Part shown: positions 1 through 6,833 of the stretch, piece by piece
Layout of the letters: the number at the start of each line of letters is the position of its first letter
How positions within the stretch are numbered: the stretch's first letter is position 1
From: Hydrogenophaga sp. BPS33
Lineage (GTDB): Bacteria; Pseudomonadota; Gammaproteobacteria; Burkholderiales; Burkholderiaceae_C
Reading direction: 5' to 3'
NCBI RefSeq assembly: GCF_009859475.1
Contig: NZ_CP044549.1
Location: 434,001-498,000, forward strand
Length of the DNA stretch: 64,000 nt
Translations under genes and position numbers: made by a program
The notes under the pieces: generated by a model
Database searches by the model: none
What the model was told of the DNA's origin: nothing
Seen by the model: only the letters and a program-made list of their open reading frames with translations

Positions 1-592
1 GTGCCATGCCCAGCACGTACCAGATGGCAATGAAGGGCGCGGCGAGCTCCGGGCAGTGCAGGGCGTAAACCGCCGCACCGCACGCGCCGCTCAGGGCGCC
101 CGCACCCGCGCCGGCCAGCGCAGGGCGCACCGGCGCCATGGACTTCAACACCCAGATCGCGGCGATGAACACCGGCAGCGACAGCACCGCGATGTTCTCT
201 GCGCACACGCGCCAGGTGCGGCTCAGGATAAGTAACGGCATGTCGGCAGCCGGTGCCTGCAGGAGTGCCACCGCGCCCAGTGTCCAGAGAACGCCGATGG
301 GCAGGAGCCAGAGCGTCCAAGCCGCGCGCGTGGACGCACCGGGCCGGCCGAGCCGGGCCACCAGCGGCAAGGCCACCAGCGCCATCAGCAGCGGAACGCC
401 GAACTTCACCCAGAACATCGGCTGGGCGAGGTACGCCCTGAGCGCCGGGTTCACCCCGAGCACCATGCCCATGAGCACGAGCGAGAGGGGCACGGCGAGC
501 AACAGGCCGATCGCCAGCCGCCGGGCGGCGGCGTGGCGCGGCACCGGCACGGTGTCGGCGGCCAGCAGGTGGATGAGGTCGTCGGTCTTCAT
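1..592 (-). CDS. nrsF: NrsF (DUF1109) membrane anti-sigma factor, 3' end cut by window
   Basis: Partial gene: the start is inside the window, the stop lies beyond base 1. The visible ~197 residues begin MKTDDLIHLLAADT and contain about six hydrophobic segments, the layout of the DUF1109/NrsF family of integral-membrane anti-sigma factors. In that family, periplasmic-side cysteines are thought to sense oxidants or metals; two are visible here, one in WRVCAEN and one in LHCPEL. The ATG overlaps the stop of the sigma-factor gene in an ATGA junction, which indicates translational coupling and partnership. The likely role is to hold SigF at the membrane until reactive chlorine or a similar stress releases it. 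Family assignment is firm; the signal sensed is inferred from relatives. Confidence 0.88.
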   Translation of the reverse strand, partial: MKTDDLIHLLAADTVPVPRHAAARRLAIGLLLAVPLSLVLMGMVLGVNPALRAYLAQPMFWVKFGVPLLMALVALPLVARLGRPGASTRAAWTLWLLPIGVLWTLGAVALLQAPAADMPLLILSRTWRVCAENIAVLSLPVFIAAIWVLKSMAPVRPALAGAGAGALSGACGAAVYALHCPELAAPFIAIWYVLGMA

Positions 593-1194
593 GGGGAACC
601 TTTCGCCCGGGGCTTGGGCATGGCGGCGATGCGCGCGGCCAACGCCTTCAGCCCCCGGTGGATGCCGATCTTCACGGCCGATTCGGACATGCCGGTCTCG
701 CGCGCCACGTCGGCCACCGAGCGGCCTTCGAGCTTGACCTGCTCGATCGGCACGCGCTGGCGCTCGGGCAGCGTGGCCAACAACTGGTCCAGGTCGCGCC
801 GGGTTTCGGCGGCGTCGCTGTCGCTGGTGTCGAACAAGGCGTTCGCATCGTCGTCCAGCGGGTCGTGCAGCGCTTCGCGCGCTTGGCGCGCGCGCAGCAA
901 GTCGATGGTCTTGTAGCGCGCGATGGCGTGCACCCAGGCCGTGACCGGCTGGCCGGGTTGGTAGGTGTGGCGCTGGTTGTGAATCGCCAGCAAGGTGTCT
1001 TGCACGAGGTCCTCCACGTCATCCGGCCAACCCGACAGGCGTCGGCGGTAGAACGACCGCAGGCGCGTGCCGAGTTGTTGAAGGAAACGGCGGTACGCCG
1101 CCGCGTCGCCGTCCAGACCCGCGAGCATCAGGTTGCGCAGGGTCTGTTCGGTCTGGGCTTGCGTGGAATCACCGTCGGACGAATGTCGTTCCAT
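589..1194 (-). CDS. sigF: ECF RNA polymerase sigma factor SigF
   Basis: 201-residue sigma-70 family protein starting MERHSSDGD. Region 2 lies at about residues 58-102 (DDVEDLVQDTLLAIH and the WVHAIARYKTIDLLR helix that contacts the -10 element). Region 4, with a helix-turn-helix (SVADVARETGMSESAVK), lies at about 132-190. No region 1 or 3 is present, as expected for an ECF factor. An in-frame upstream extension to 1275 exists, but the Met at 1194 matches the usual family length. It overlaps nrsF by 4 bases and lies downstream of the methionine-rich peptide gene. Known relatives (Azospira, Caulobacter SigF with NrsF) control periplasmic oxidant-repair genes, and the neighbours here are exactly those genes. 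Confidence 0.92.
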   Translation of the reverse strand: MERHSSDGDSTQAQTEQTLRNLMLAGLDGDAAAYRRFLQQLGTRLRSFYRRRLSGWPDDVEDLVQDTLLAIHNQRHTYQPGQPVTAWVHAIARYKTIDLLRARQAREALHDPLDDDANALFDTSDSDAAETRRDLDQLLATLPERQRVPIEQVKLEGRSVADVARETGMSESAVKIGIHRGLKALAARIAAMPKPRAKGSP

Positions 1195-1243
1195 GGGCCC
1201 GCAGCTTACACGGCGGCCTTTGAACCCCCCGCGGGTTTTCGAT

Positions 1244-1262
1244 CGGCTGGCATCGCCAGCCG
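1244..1262. other. perfect 8-bp hairpin between mrpX and sigF
   Basis: CGGCTGGC and GCCAGCCG pair around a 3-base loop. It lies in the gap between the stop of the methionine-rich peptide gene and the sigF start. There is no T-run on either strand, so it is not a standard terminator. It may act as a 3' end stabiliser of the peptide mRNA or limit read-through into sigF. Confidence 0.45.
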
Positions 1263-1284
1263 CGAGCGCAAGCACGCTGGGCGC

Positions 1285-1527
1285 TTATTTCTTCATCTCG
1301 TCCTTCTTCATCATGTCGTCTTTCTTCATGGCGTCCTTGCCCATGCTGTCTTTGGCCATCGAATCCTTCTTCATGGGGTCCTTGGACATCGGGTCTTTCT
1401 TCATGCCGTCCTTGGCCATCGAATCCTTGGTCATGGCGTCTTTCTTCATCATGTCGTCGGCGGCGAAGGCCGTGGCAGAAGCGGCGGCCAGGCAGGCGGC
1501 GAGCAGGGCGGTGTTGAGCTTGTTCAT
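1285..1527 (-). CDS. mrpX: methionine-rich periplasmic repeat peptide, MrpX-like
   Basis: 80 residues. Residues 1-22/23 are a classic Sec signal peptide (MNKLNTALLAACLAAASATAFA). The mature part is almost entirely MxKDx pentapeptide units (MKKDA, MTKDS, MAKDG and so on), with about 13 Met in under 60 residues. This is the pentapeptide MXKDX repeat family. In Azospira suillum such a peptide (MrpX) acts as a sacrificial scavenger of hypochlorite: its methionines are oxidised and then re-reduced by a YedY-type enzyme. The 15-base repetition is visible in the DNA. The start at 1527 is supported by an AAAGGA ribosome site. Gene order with yedY1/yedZ1 and sigF/nrsF supports the same role here. Confidence 0.88.
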   Translation of the reverse strand: MNKLNTALLAACLAAASATAFAADDMMKKDAMTKDSMAKDGMKKDPMSKDPMKKDSMAKDSMGKDAMKKDDMMKKDEMKK

Positions 1528-1618
1528 GTTGAGAGTCCTTTGAGAGTGGAGAAAAAATGCGCCGTGATCCGGGATGGGCACGGTCGCGCCGTCTGCGGTT
1601 TTGAGCAGCTAATGCCGT

Positions 1619-2410
1619 TCAACTCCCGCCGAACCAGTTGTAGCCCTGGTCTTCCCAGTAGCCCCCCGGATAGGTGTTGGTGACGAACATCGCCATGATG
1701 GTTTTCGGGTTCTTGTAGCCGAGCTTGGTGGGCATGCGCAGCTTCATCGGGAAACCATATTTGGGCGGCAGCGGCTCGCCGTCATAGGTCAACGTGAGCA
1801 AGGTCTGCGGATGCAGTGCGGTGGCCATGTCGATGCTGGTGTAGTAGTCGTCGGCGCACTTGAAGCCGACGTATTTCGCGCTGAGGTCCGCACCGATGCG
1901 GCGCAGGAAATCGCCGAAAGGCACGCCACCCCAGCGGCCAATGGCACTCCAGCCTTCCACGCAGATGTGCCGGGTGATCTGGTCTTGCTGCGGCATGGCG
2001 CGCAGTTCTTCCAGCGTCCAGCGGTGCTTGTCTGCCACCAGGCCTGTCACCTCCAGGCTGTAGCCCGCTTCCTGGATCACGCGCACCTCGTCTTCGCTGT
2101 AGTAGGCGTTGAAGGGGAACGGGCGTGTGATCTCGGCTGCGCTGTAGGTGGGTGCCAGCCGGTTCGGGTCGAACAACCAGCCTTGGGCATGGTCGTTGAA
2201 GCGCGAGATGCGGCCGAGCACGGCCTCCACACCTTCGTTGTTGCTGATGCTGCAGCCGCTCAGCAGCGAGAGGCCGCCCAGCGTCAGCGAGCTGCGCAGG
2301 AAGTGGCGGCGTGCGGCCGGGGCCATGCGCTTTTCGAGCAGCTTGCGGGCGTCGAGCAAGGCCAGGTCGGCATCGACCTTGGGCAGCGGGCGGCGTTTGA
2401 AGATATTCAT
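1619..2410 (-). CDS. yedY1: molybdopterin-dependent oxidoreductase, YedY1/MsrP-type lipoprotein
   Basis: 263 residues of the sulfite-oxidase superfamily. Cys150 in RHICVEGWSAIGRW is the expected molybdenum-ligating cysteine. The N-terminus carries a twin-arginine motif (RRHFLRSS, 34-39) followed by a hydrophobic stretch and a lipobox LLSGC (Cys53), so the folded cofactor-loaded enzyme is probably exported by Tat and lipid-anchored. The 33-residue region before the twin arginine is long. The ATG at 2410 overlaps the stop of the upstream cytochrome gene by 4 bases, so the two are translated together. The probable reaction is reduction of methionine sulfoxide in oxidised periplasmic proteins, especially the adjacent Met-rich peptide. 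Substrate is inferred from context. Confidence 0.85.
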   Translation of the reverse strand: MNIFKRRPLPKVDADLALLDARKLLEKRMAPAARRHFLRSSLTLGGLSLLSGCSISNNEGVEAVLGRISRFNDHAQGWLFDPNRLAPTYSAAEITRPFPFNAYYSEDEVRVIQEAGYSLEVTGLVADKHRWTLEELRAMPQQDQITRHICVEGWSAIGRWGGVPFGDFLRRIGADLSAKYVGFKCADDYYTSIDMATALHPQTLLTLTYDGEPLPPKYGFPMKLRMPTKLGYKNPKTIMAMFVTNTYPGGYWEDQGYNWFGGS

Positions 2411-3027
2411 GCGGTGGTCTCCTTGCCGCGGGCGCTCAACATGGTCAACAGGGTGCGCGGCACCAGGGCCACCATCACCAGATGCACGGCAATGAAACCG
2501 ACCAGCAGCGCCATGCCGACGAAGTGGATGCGGCGGGCGAATTCGTAGCCGCCCAGCAGTTCGCGCAGCACGGGAAACTGCACCGATTTCCACAGCACCA
2601 GCCCCGAGAGCACGATCACCAGAAGGTCGGCCATCACGAACAGGTAGGCCAGGCGTTGCACGCTGTTGTAGTGGCGCGGATCGGCGTGCGAGAGCTTGCC
2701 GTGCAGGGCGGCCAACGCATCGCGCAGAACACCGCGCGGCGACAGCGGGAAGAATTTGCGCACCAGCCTGCCGGTGAGCACGTTCATGGCCAGGTAGAAC
2801 AGACCATTGGCGACCAGCAGCCACATCGCGGCGAAATGCCATTGCAGCGCACCACCGAGCCAGCCACCCAGGGTGATCCCATTCGGGATGGTGAAGTCAA
2901 AGAATGGCGATGCGTTGTAGATGCGCCATCCACTCGCAATCAGGATCAACACCGCGACGGCATTGAGCCAATGGCTGACGCGCATCCACAGGGGATGGAT
3001 AGGTCGACATTTCGCAGCACCGTTCAT
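2407..3027 (-). CDS. yedZ1: cytochrome b561-type membrane electron donor, YedZ1-like
   Basis: 206 residues with four main hydrophobic helices and several membrane-embedded histidines (RVSHWLNAV near 19, LQWHFAAM near 63, RRIHFVGM and IAVHLVM near the end). This pattern fits the b-type haem-binding cytochrome b561 / Ni-Fe-hydrogenase cytochrome b family. It is not the six-helix ferric-reductase-like MsrQ usually paired with MsrP. The start at 3027 has a strong AAGGAG ribosome site. It is the first gene of a unit with the molybdoenzyme (4-base overlap) and probably passes quinol electrons to it. A SigF-type promoter lies about 50 bases upstream. Confidence 0.82.
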   Translation of the reverse strand: MNGAAKCRPIHPLWMRVSHWLNAVAVLILIASGWRIYNASPFFDFTIPNGITLGGWLGGALQWHFAAMWLLVANGLFYLAMNVLTGRLVRKFFPLSPRGVLRDALAALHGKLSHADPRHYNSVQRLAYLFVMADLLVIVLSGLVLWKSVQFPVLRELLGGYEFARRIHFVGMALLVGFIAVHLVMVALVPRTLLTMLSARGKETTA

Positions 3028-3074
3028 GGGAACTCCTTGCCAGACAGCCCGAACGTTTCGGGTCGCCATGGAAG

Positions 3075-3100
3075 TTCGGTGCAACGGCGCTCCTGGTTAC
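3075..3100 (-). promoter_or_regulatory. candidate SigF-type promoter ahead of yedZ1-yedY1
   Basis: On the minus strand GTAACC is followed after exactly 16 bases by CGAA, about 48 bases upstream of the yedZ1 start. This is the form I recall for Caulobacter SigF-dependent promoters (GTAACC-N16-CGAA). No equally good match was found ahead of mrpX or sigF, so those may be read from this promoter or from a weaker one. Confidence 0.6.
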
Positions 3101-3135
3101 AGCGAGAGCAATTTTTTTTCTAAGGGGGTCAGGTG

Positions 3136-3606
3136 TTAGCGGTATTGCGCGGCCGAGATGAATTCGCGAAAGGTCTCGCACCACACCACGACCGTGGTGA
3201 AGTCGGCCGGGTTCGCGCCGCTTGGCAGCGTGACGATGAAGTTGTCAAACGTCCTCACGTCGCCGATGCGCAGTGACGTGGCCTTGATGCGCAGGAACTC
3301 GGCTTCGTTCTGCACGAATTGGGGCGCGAGGTAGAGCTTGTAGTCGGGTCCGGGTGCCAGGCGGCCCATCAGCGACACGGCCGAGGGGCCAACAGAAACG
3401 GTGCCTTCTCCCCAGTGCAGCACATCACTGCCCTGCAGGTCGCGGCGAAACTGGCCTGTGAACGACGCCTTTGCTGCGAGAGCGCTGATCTCGGCGGTCT
3501 GTGGCCCTGTTGGCGCGATCAGTATCGGCAGCAGATAGATGCCCGCAGCAAAACCCGCCAACGCCACCAGGGCGTGAGAAGCGACGAGGAGCAGAGCGCT
3601 CTTCAT
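3136..3606 (-). CDS. membrane-anchored DM13-domain protein
   Basis: 156 residues. One N-terminal hydrophobic segment (about residues 3-30) anchors the protein or serves as a signal. A DM13 domain follows (about 45-156: GQFRRDLQGSDVLHWGEGTVSV ... DYKLYLAP ... LRIGDVRTFDNFIVTLPSG ... VVVWCETFREFISAAQY). DM13 domains are proposed redox or electron-transfer modules with a conserved cysteine, here in VVWCETF. The exact function is unknown. It is read in the same direction as the yedZ1-yedY1 pair, ending just before it, and is divergent from the hydrolase at 3682. A link to periplasmic redox stress is plausible but unproven. Confidence 0.72.
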   Translation of the reverse strand: MKSALLLVASHALVALAGFAAGIYLLPILIAPTGPQTAEISALAAKASFTGQFRRDLQGSDVLHWGEGTVSVGPSAVSLMGRLAPGPDYKLYLAPQFVQNEAEFLRIKATSLRIGDVRTFDNFIVTLPSGANPADFTTVVVWCETFREFISAAQYR

Positions 3607-3681
3607 GGGGGACAGTGCGTCGGTGACATGCGCGAGTTGTACACCAAGCCACCTAAAATCGTGGCTTTTCCCCACACTGTC

Positions 3682-4320
3682 ATGCTGCGCTATCACACCG
3701 TCCCCGTCACCGCGTTCGCCCAGAACTGTTCCTTGGTGTGGTGCGATGCAAGCATGGACGCCGCAGTGATCGACCCGGGTGGTGATCTCGACCGTCTTCT
3801 TGCCGAGGTGCAACGTCTTGGCCTGAACCTCAAGGCGATCTGGCAGACCCACGCGCACATCGACCATGCCGGCGGCACCGCCGTGCTCGCGCGCCGGCTT
3901 GCCCTGCCCATCATCGGCCCGCATCCCGGCGACCAGTTCTGGATCAGCGGGTTGCCGCAGCAGGGTGCGATGTTTGGCTTTCCACCCGCCGAGGCATTCG
4001 TGCCAACGCGTTGGCTGGCCGATGGCGATACGGTTCAGATCGGGCAATGCACGCTCGACGTGCGGCACTGCCCGGGCCACACGCCGGGACACGTGGTGTT
4101 TTATTCAAGCGAAGCGAAGCGCGCCTTTGTGGGCGATGTGCTGTTCGCCGGCAGCATTGGCCGCACCGACTTCCCGCAGGGCAACCACGAGCAGCTGCTC
4201 GACAGCATCCGCGAACGCCTCTGGCCCATGGGCGACGACACGGTGTTCATTCCCGGCCACGGGCCGGAAAGCACCTTTGGCCGTGAGCGGCGGACGAATC
4301 CGTACGTGCGCGACGTGTAA
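3682..4320 (+). CDS. metallo-beta-lactamase-fold hydrolase, glyoxalase II (GloC/YcbL)-like
   Basis: 212 residues with the metal-binding signature THAHIDHAGG (about 57-66), a later metal-ligand His in the CPGHTPGH segment, an Asp in FVGDVLFAGSIGRTD, and a final His in IPGHGPESTFG. These are the two-metal ligands of the MBL superfamily. The short length and the GRTDFPQG segment match the GloC/YcbL branch, which hydrolyses glutathione thioesters such as S-lactoylglutathione. No signal peptide is present, so it is cytoplasmic. A TAAAAT -10-like hexamer lies at 3654-3659, and a 7-bp hairpin (3646-3667) is just before the start. Confidence 0.82.
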   Translation: MLRYHTVPVTAFAQNCSLVWCDASMDAAVIDPGGDLDRLLAEVQRLGLNLKAIWQTHAHIDHAGGTAVLARRLALPIIGPHPGDQFWISGLPQQGAMFGFPPAEAFVPTRWLADGDTVQIGQCTLDVRHCPGHTPGHVVFYSSEAKRAFVGDVLFAGSIGRTDFPQGNHEQLLDSIRERLWPMGDDTVFIPGHGPESTFGRERRTNPYVRDV

Positions 4321-4370
4321 ACGGCAGTGCTCTGCCAGAGCTTGCGCGGATGCCATGATGGACTCCACCA

Positions 4371-6452
4371 TCAGGGACAGGTGAGCTTGCGGTTGTCTCG
4401 CAGGTTGTCTATGGAGTTCAGGATGTACAGGCGGTTAAACCCTTTTGCGACAACCATCGCACACAGGCGCTGGTCATCGAAATCCCCGGTTCTGTGCGCG
4501 TCTTGCTGACGACCGAACCCATACCAGACCAGGCCAGGTGGCATGCATTTCGGCTCGTAACCGTCAGGGGCGATGCCACGCAGCATGGGTATGCCGGTTT
4601 CTGCAGGAATCATCAACTGCGGACTGATGCACCAGTAGGGGCTACCAGGCTTGAGCCGTTGCCAAAACGCCGTGTTGGCAGGAGGAACGAAGACCATGGT
4701 GCCGGCTTGAGGGCTTGCGAACCCTTCGACATCTCGAATCAATGCAGCCCAGGGGGTGGGGGCCCAGCGCTCTCGGGCGACGGACCATACGGTGCCATGG
4801 GTGCGCAGTGAGTTCTGGATTTGTTGTCGAGGGGGTGTGGTATCCGTCGCTGGGGGGCACGTTTCGCATACTGCCACCCGCTCGACCTGTGCCTTGAATT
4901 GCAAGGCGAACACCAAAAGGTGCACGACCAGCATGAAAGCCATTAGCAACTCTACGGCCTTGAAGGCCTTGTACTTGGACAGGGCGCCACATAGCTGGAA
5001 CAGCCCGGCCGGCGCCATGGCAAACGACATGAAGAGCAGTACTGCGGAAAAATAGGCCGCGTTGCTCCCAATGGGCAAGGTCACAACGACCAGGACGCAG
5101 GCGGCCAACGACACGGCCAGGACTTGCCACTCACCGGGCAAGGTTCTCAGGTGTTGCAGAAAATCAGACACGCTGGCATAGCGGCTGTAGGCCATGTGGA
5201 AGCCGAGACTGCCGCCTCGAACGTCCTCGGTCTTCGACAGCCGCTCGAGTCTTACAAACTGCAGCAGCAAAAGCGCCAGGGGCAGCAGGAAAGATACCAA
5301 CGTGGTTGGCGTGGTGTATTGCAGGTAGGAAGCCACCAGAATGCCCAAGCCTGCGCTCGCCAGAGAGACATCGCTCGGATGAAGCAAGGCTATTGTGCAA
5401 ATCGCAAGGGTTCCCAATCCGAACAACGTCACGACGACGCGCGCGATGTTTCTGCGATCCTCGTATGCCGCGTACAGCAATAGAACCGCCACGAAATAGC
5501 CGAGCGAGACTTTTGCCGTGGCGCATATGAATGCCGTCGCCAGAATGATCAGAAATTGCAGCCAGAGCTGAAATCGTGGCACTTCGATCTGGGTGAGATG
5601 ACGGGATATCAGGGGGACGCTGCCGAGAAAAATGGCGAGCGCCAACAGGAAGCTCTCGCTGTTGAAAAATGAACTGGTCATTCCCACGAGCGCGATCAGC
5701 AAGAAGACGCGTGTCCTGACCGGTGCGACATGGGGGCGGGTTGACAACAGAAGGAGGCTGCACCACAGCATGCCCCAGATCAACTGCACCCTGAGTGCGA
5801 TGGCCGCCCAGTACACATACACCTCGGACATGCGTGCATGGGCTGCCTTTGCCATGCCGCCCGCAACGAAATGCGACCCGAAGTGGTATTTCGTGAGTTC
5901 GAGTCCGTCCGCGCCAATGGATGGCATCTGGAAATTCGAAATCATGGTGGCGAGTGCTATATGGAAATAGCTGTCCGATTGCGCGCTTCCCGCAGACATG
6001 TTCTCGGGCAGGAAGAATCTGTCTGCGCTACCCAGCGACAACAGCACCACGGCAAGCAGTGGTGCTCCCAGCATGGTTATCCAGAAGAGACGGCCATCTC
6101 TGCCAGGAGAGTGCCTCGCTAGATAAATAGCGAGAGCCACCAGCACCCCCCCTGCCACCCACACAGCGGCAACTCCCATCCACAGACCCAGGATCGGAAA
6201 GACCATCCCGATGGTGGCCGCCGCTGTTCCGGCCTCCAGCCAGTAGCGTTTGCCAATGTGGATGGCGAAGACGGGAAGCCAGAGCGACACCAGCAGAAAG
6301 ACAACGATTGCGAGCTTGAGCGCGCTGCTGTCCTCAAGACCAGAGCGAACCAGCCCCATCCCCAGCACCATCCAGGCTGCTGTGAACGTCAGCAGGGTTG
6401 CGAGGTTGAAACTTTGGTGGAATATGTCGGGAGAAACGTGCTTGTGATCCAT
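4371..6452 (-). CDS. large polytopic membrane protein, candidate GT-C glycosyltransferase
   Basis: 693 residues not assigned to a named family by eye. About 14 hydrophobic helices span residues 15-545. A ~140-residue soluble C-terminal part follows, with several cysteines (VCETCPP, YWCISP, PKCMPP). A polar loop after the first helices carries DSYFH (160-164) and YHFGSH (189-194). An acidic motif in an early external loop is typical of GT-C enzymes that take sugars from polyprenyl phosphates. It is divergent from an operon with GtrA- and GtrB-like genes, the usual partners of such an enzyme. I infer it transfers the lipid-linked sugar to a surface glycan. It could also be a polymerase-like protein. 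Confidence 0.55.
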   Translation of the reverse strand: MDHKHVSPDIFHQSFNLATLLTFTAAWMVLGMGLVRSGLEDSSALKLAIVVFLLVSLWLPVFAIHIGKRYWLEAGTAAATIGMVFPILGLWMGVAAVWVAGGVLVALAIYLARHSPGRDGRLFWITMLGAPLLAVVLLSLGSADRFFLPENMSAGSAQSDSYFHIALATMISNFQMPSIGADGLELTKYHFGSHFVAGGMAKAAHARMSEVYVYWAAIALRVQLIWGMLWCSLLLLSTRPHVAPVRTRVFLLIALVGMTSSFFNSESFLLALAIFLGSVPLISRHLTQIEVPRFQLWLQFLIILATAFICATAKVSLGYFVAVLLLYAAYEDRRNIARVVVTLFGLGTLAICTIALLHPSDVSLASAGLGILVASYLQYTTPTTLVSFLLPLALLLLQFVRLERLSKTEDVRGGSLGFHMAYSRYASVSDFLQHLRTLPGEWQVLAVSLAACVLVVVTLPIGSNAAYFSAVLLFMSFAMAPAGLFQLCGALSKYKAFKAVELLMAFMLVVHLLVFALQFKAQVERVAVCETCPPATDTTPPRQQIQNSLRTHGTVWSVARERWAPTPWAALIRDVEGFASPQAGTMVFVPPANTAFWQRLKPGSPYWCISPQLMIPAETGIPMLRGIAPDGYEPKCMPPGLVWYGFGRQQDAHRTGDFDDQRLCAMVVAKGFNRLYILNSIDNLRDNRKLTCP

Positions 6453-6833
6453 CGCTCGTGACCGTTGCGCATTGGAACTCCCGAGGAATAGGGGAGGGTG
6501 CCTGTGCGCATGGCTGGAAATGTAATGGATGGTTGCGCAGGCGCTCTACCACAGTTGCTCATGCGCCACCGGCGATCCGGTGGCTGAAAAGCTGGATCGG
6601 TGCTTTGCGAGTGGATCGCATGCGTTGCATACGATCGGCTTTCCCGTGCTTGTCCGTGGTGCCTTGGACAGCATGAGTTCTGCATGCTCGCGCACCGATG
6701 CGCGGCGTCAATCGCGCCGCGCAGGGGGGCTGCGAGGCTATCGTTTACCTGTAGACTACCAAACCCGAAGCGCCGCTGAGCAATGGTCTGCATGTTGTCT
6801 CGAGTCGCAAAACCTCGAAGGAGATTCGAACAA
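6453..6833. other. 381-bp divergent intergenic region with three perfect dyads
   Basis: No gene is supportable here. It must hold the promoters of both flanking transcription units. Visible structure: GCCACCGG/CCGGTGGC around CGAT (6565-6584), a GATCG/CGATC dyad near 6607-6630, and TGCGCGGCG/CGCCGCGCA with a 7-base loop (6699-6723). A good ribosome site AAGGAG (6818-6823) serves the gene at 6834. None of the hairpins is followed by a T-run. Confidence 0.5.

Noticed and set aside
1285-1470. Direct DNA repeats resembling a short-period array
   Set aside because: The 15-base period encodes the MxKDx peptide repeat of a secreted protein; there are no spacers or cas genes, so it is not CRISPR.
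2407-3027. Calling the cytochrome MsrQ (YedZ)
   Set aside because: It has four helices and a b561-like histidine pattern, not the six-helix ferric-reductase-like domain of MsrQ; hence YedZ1-like only.
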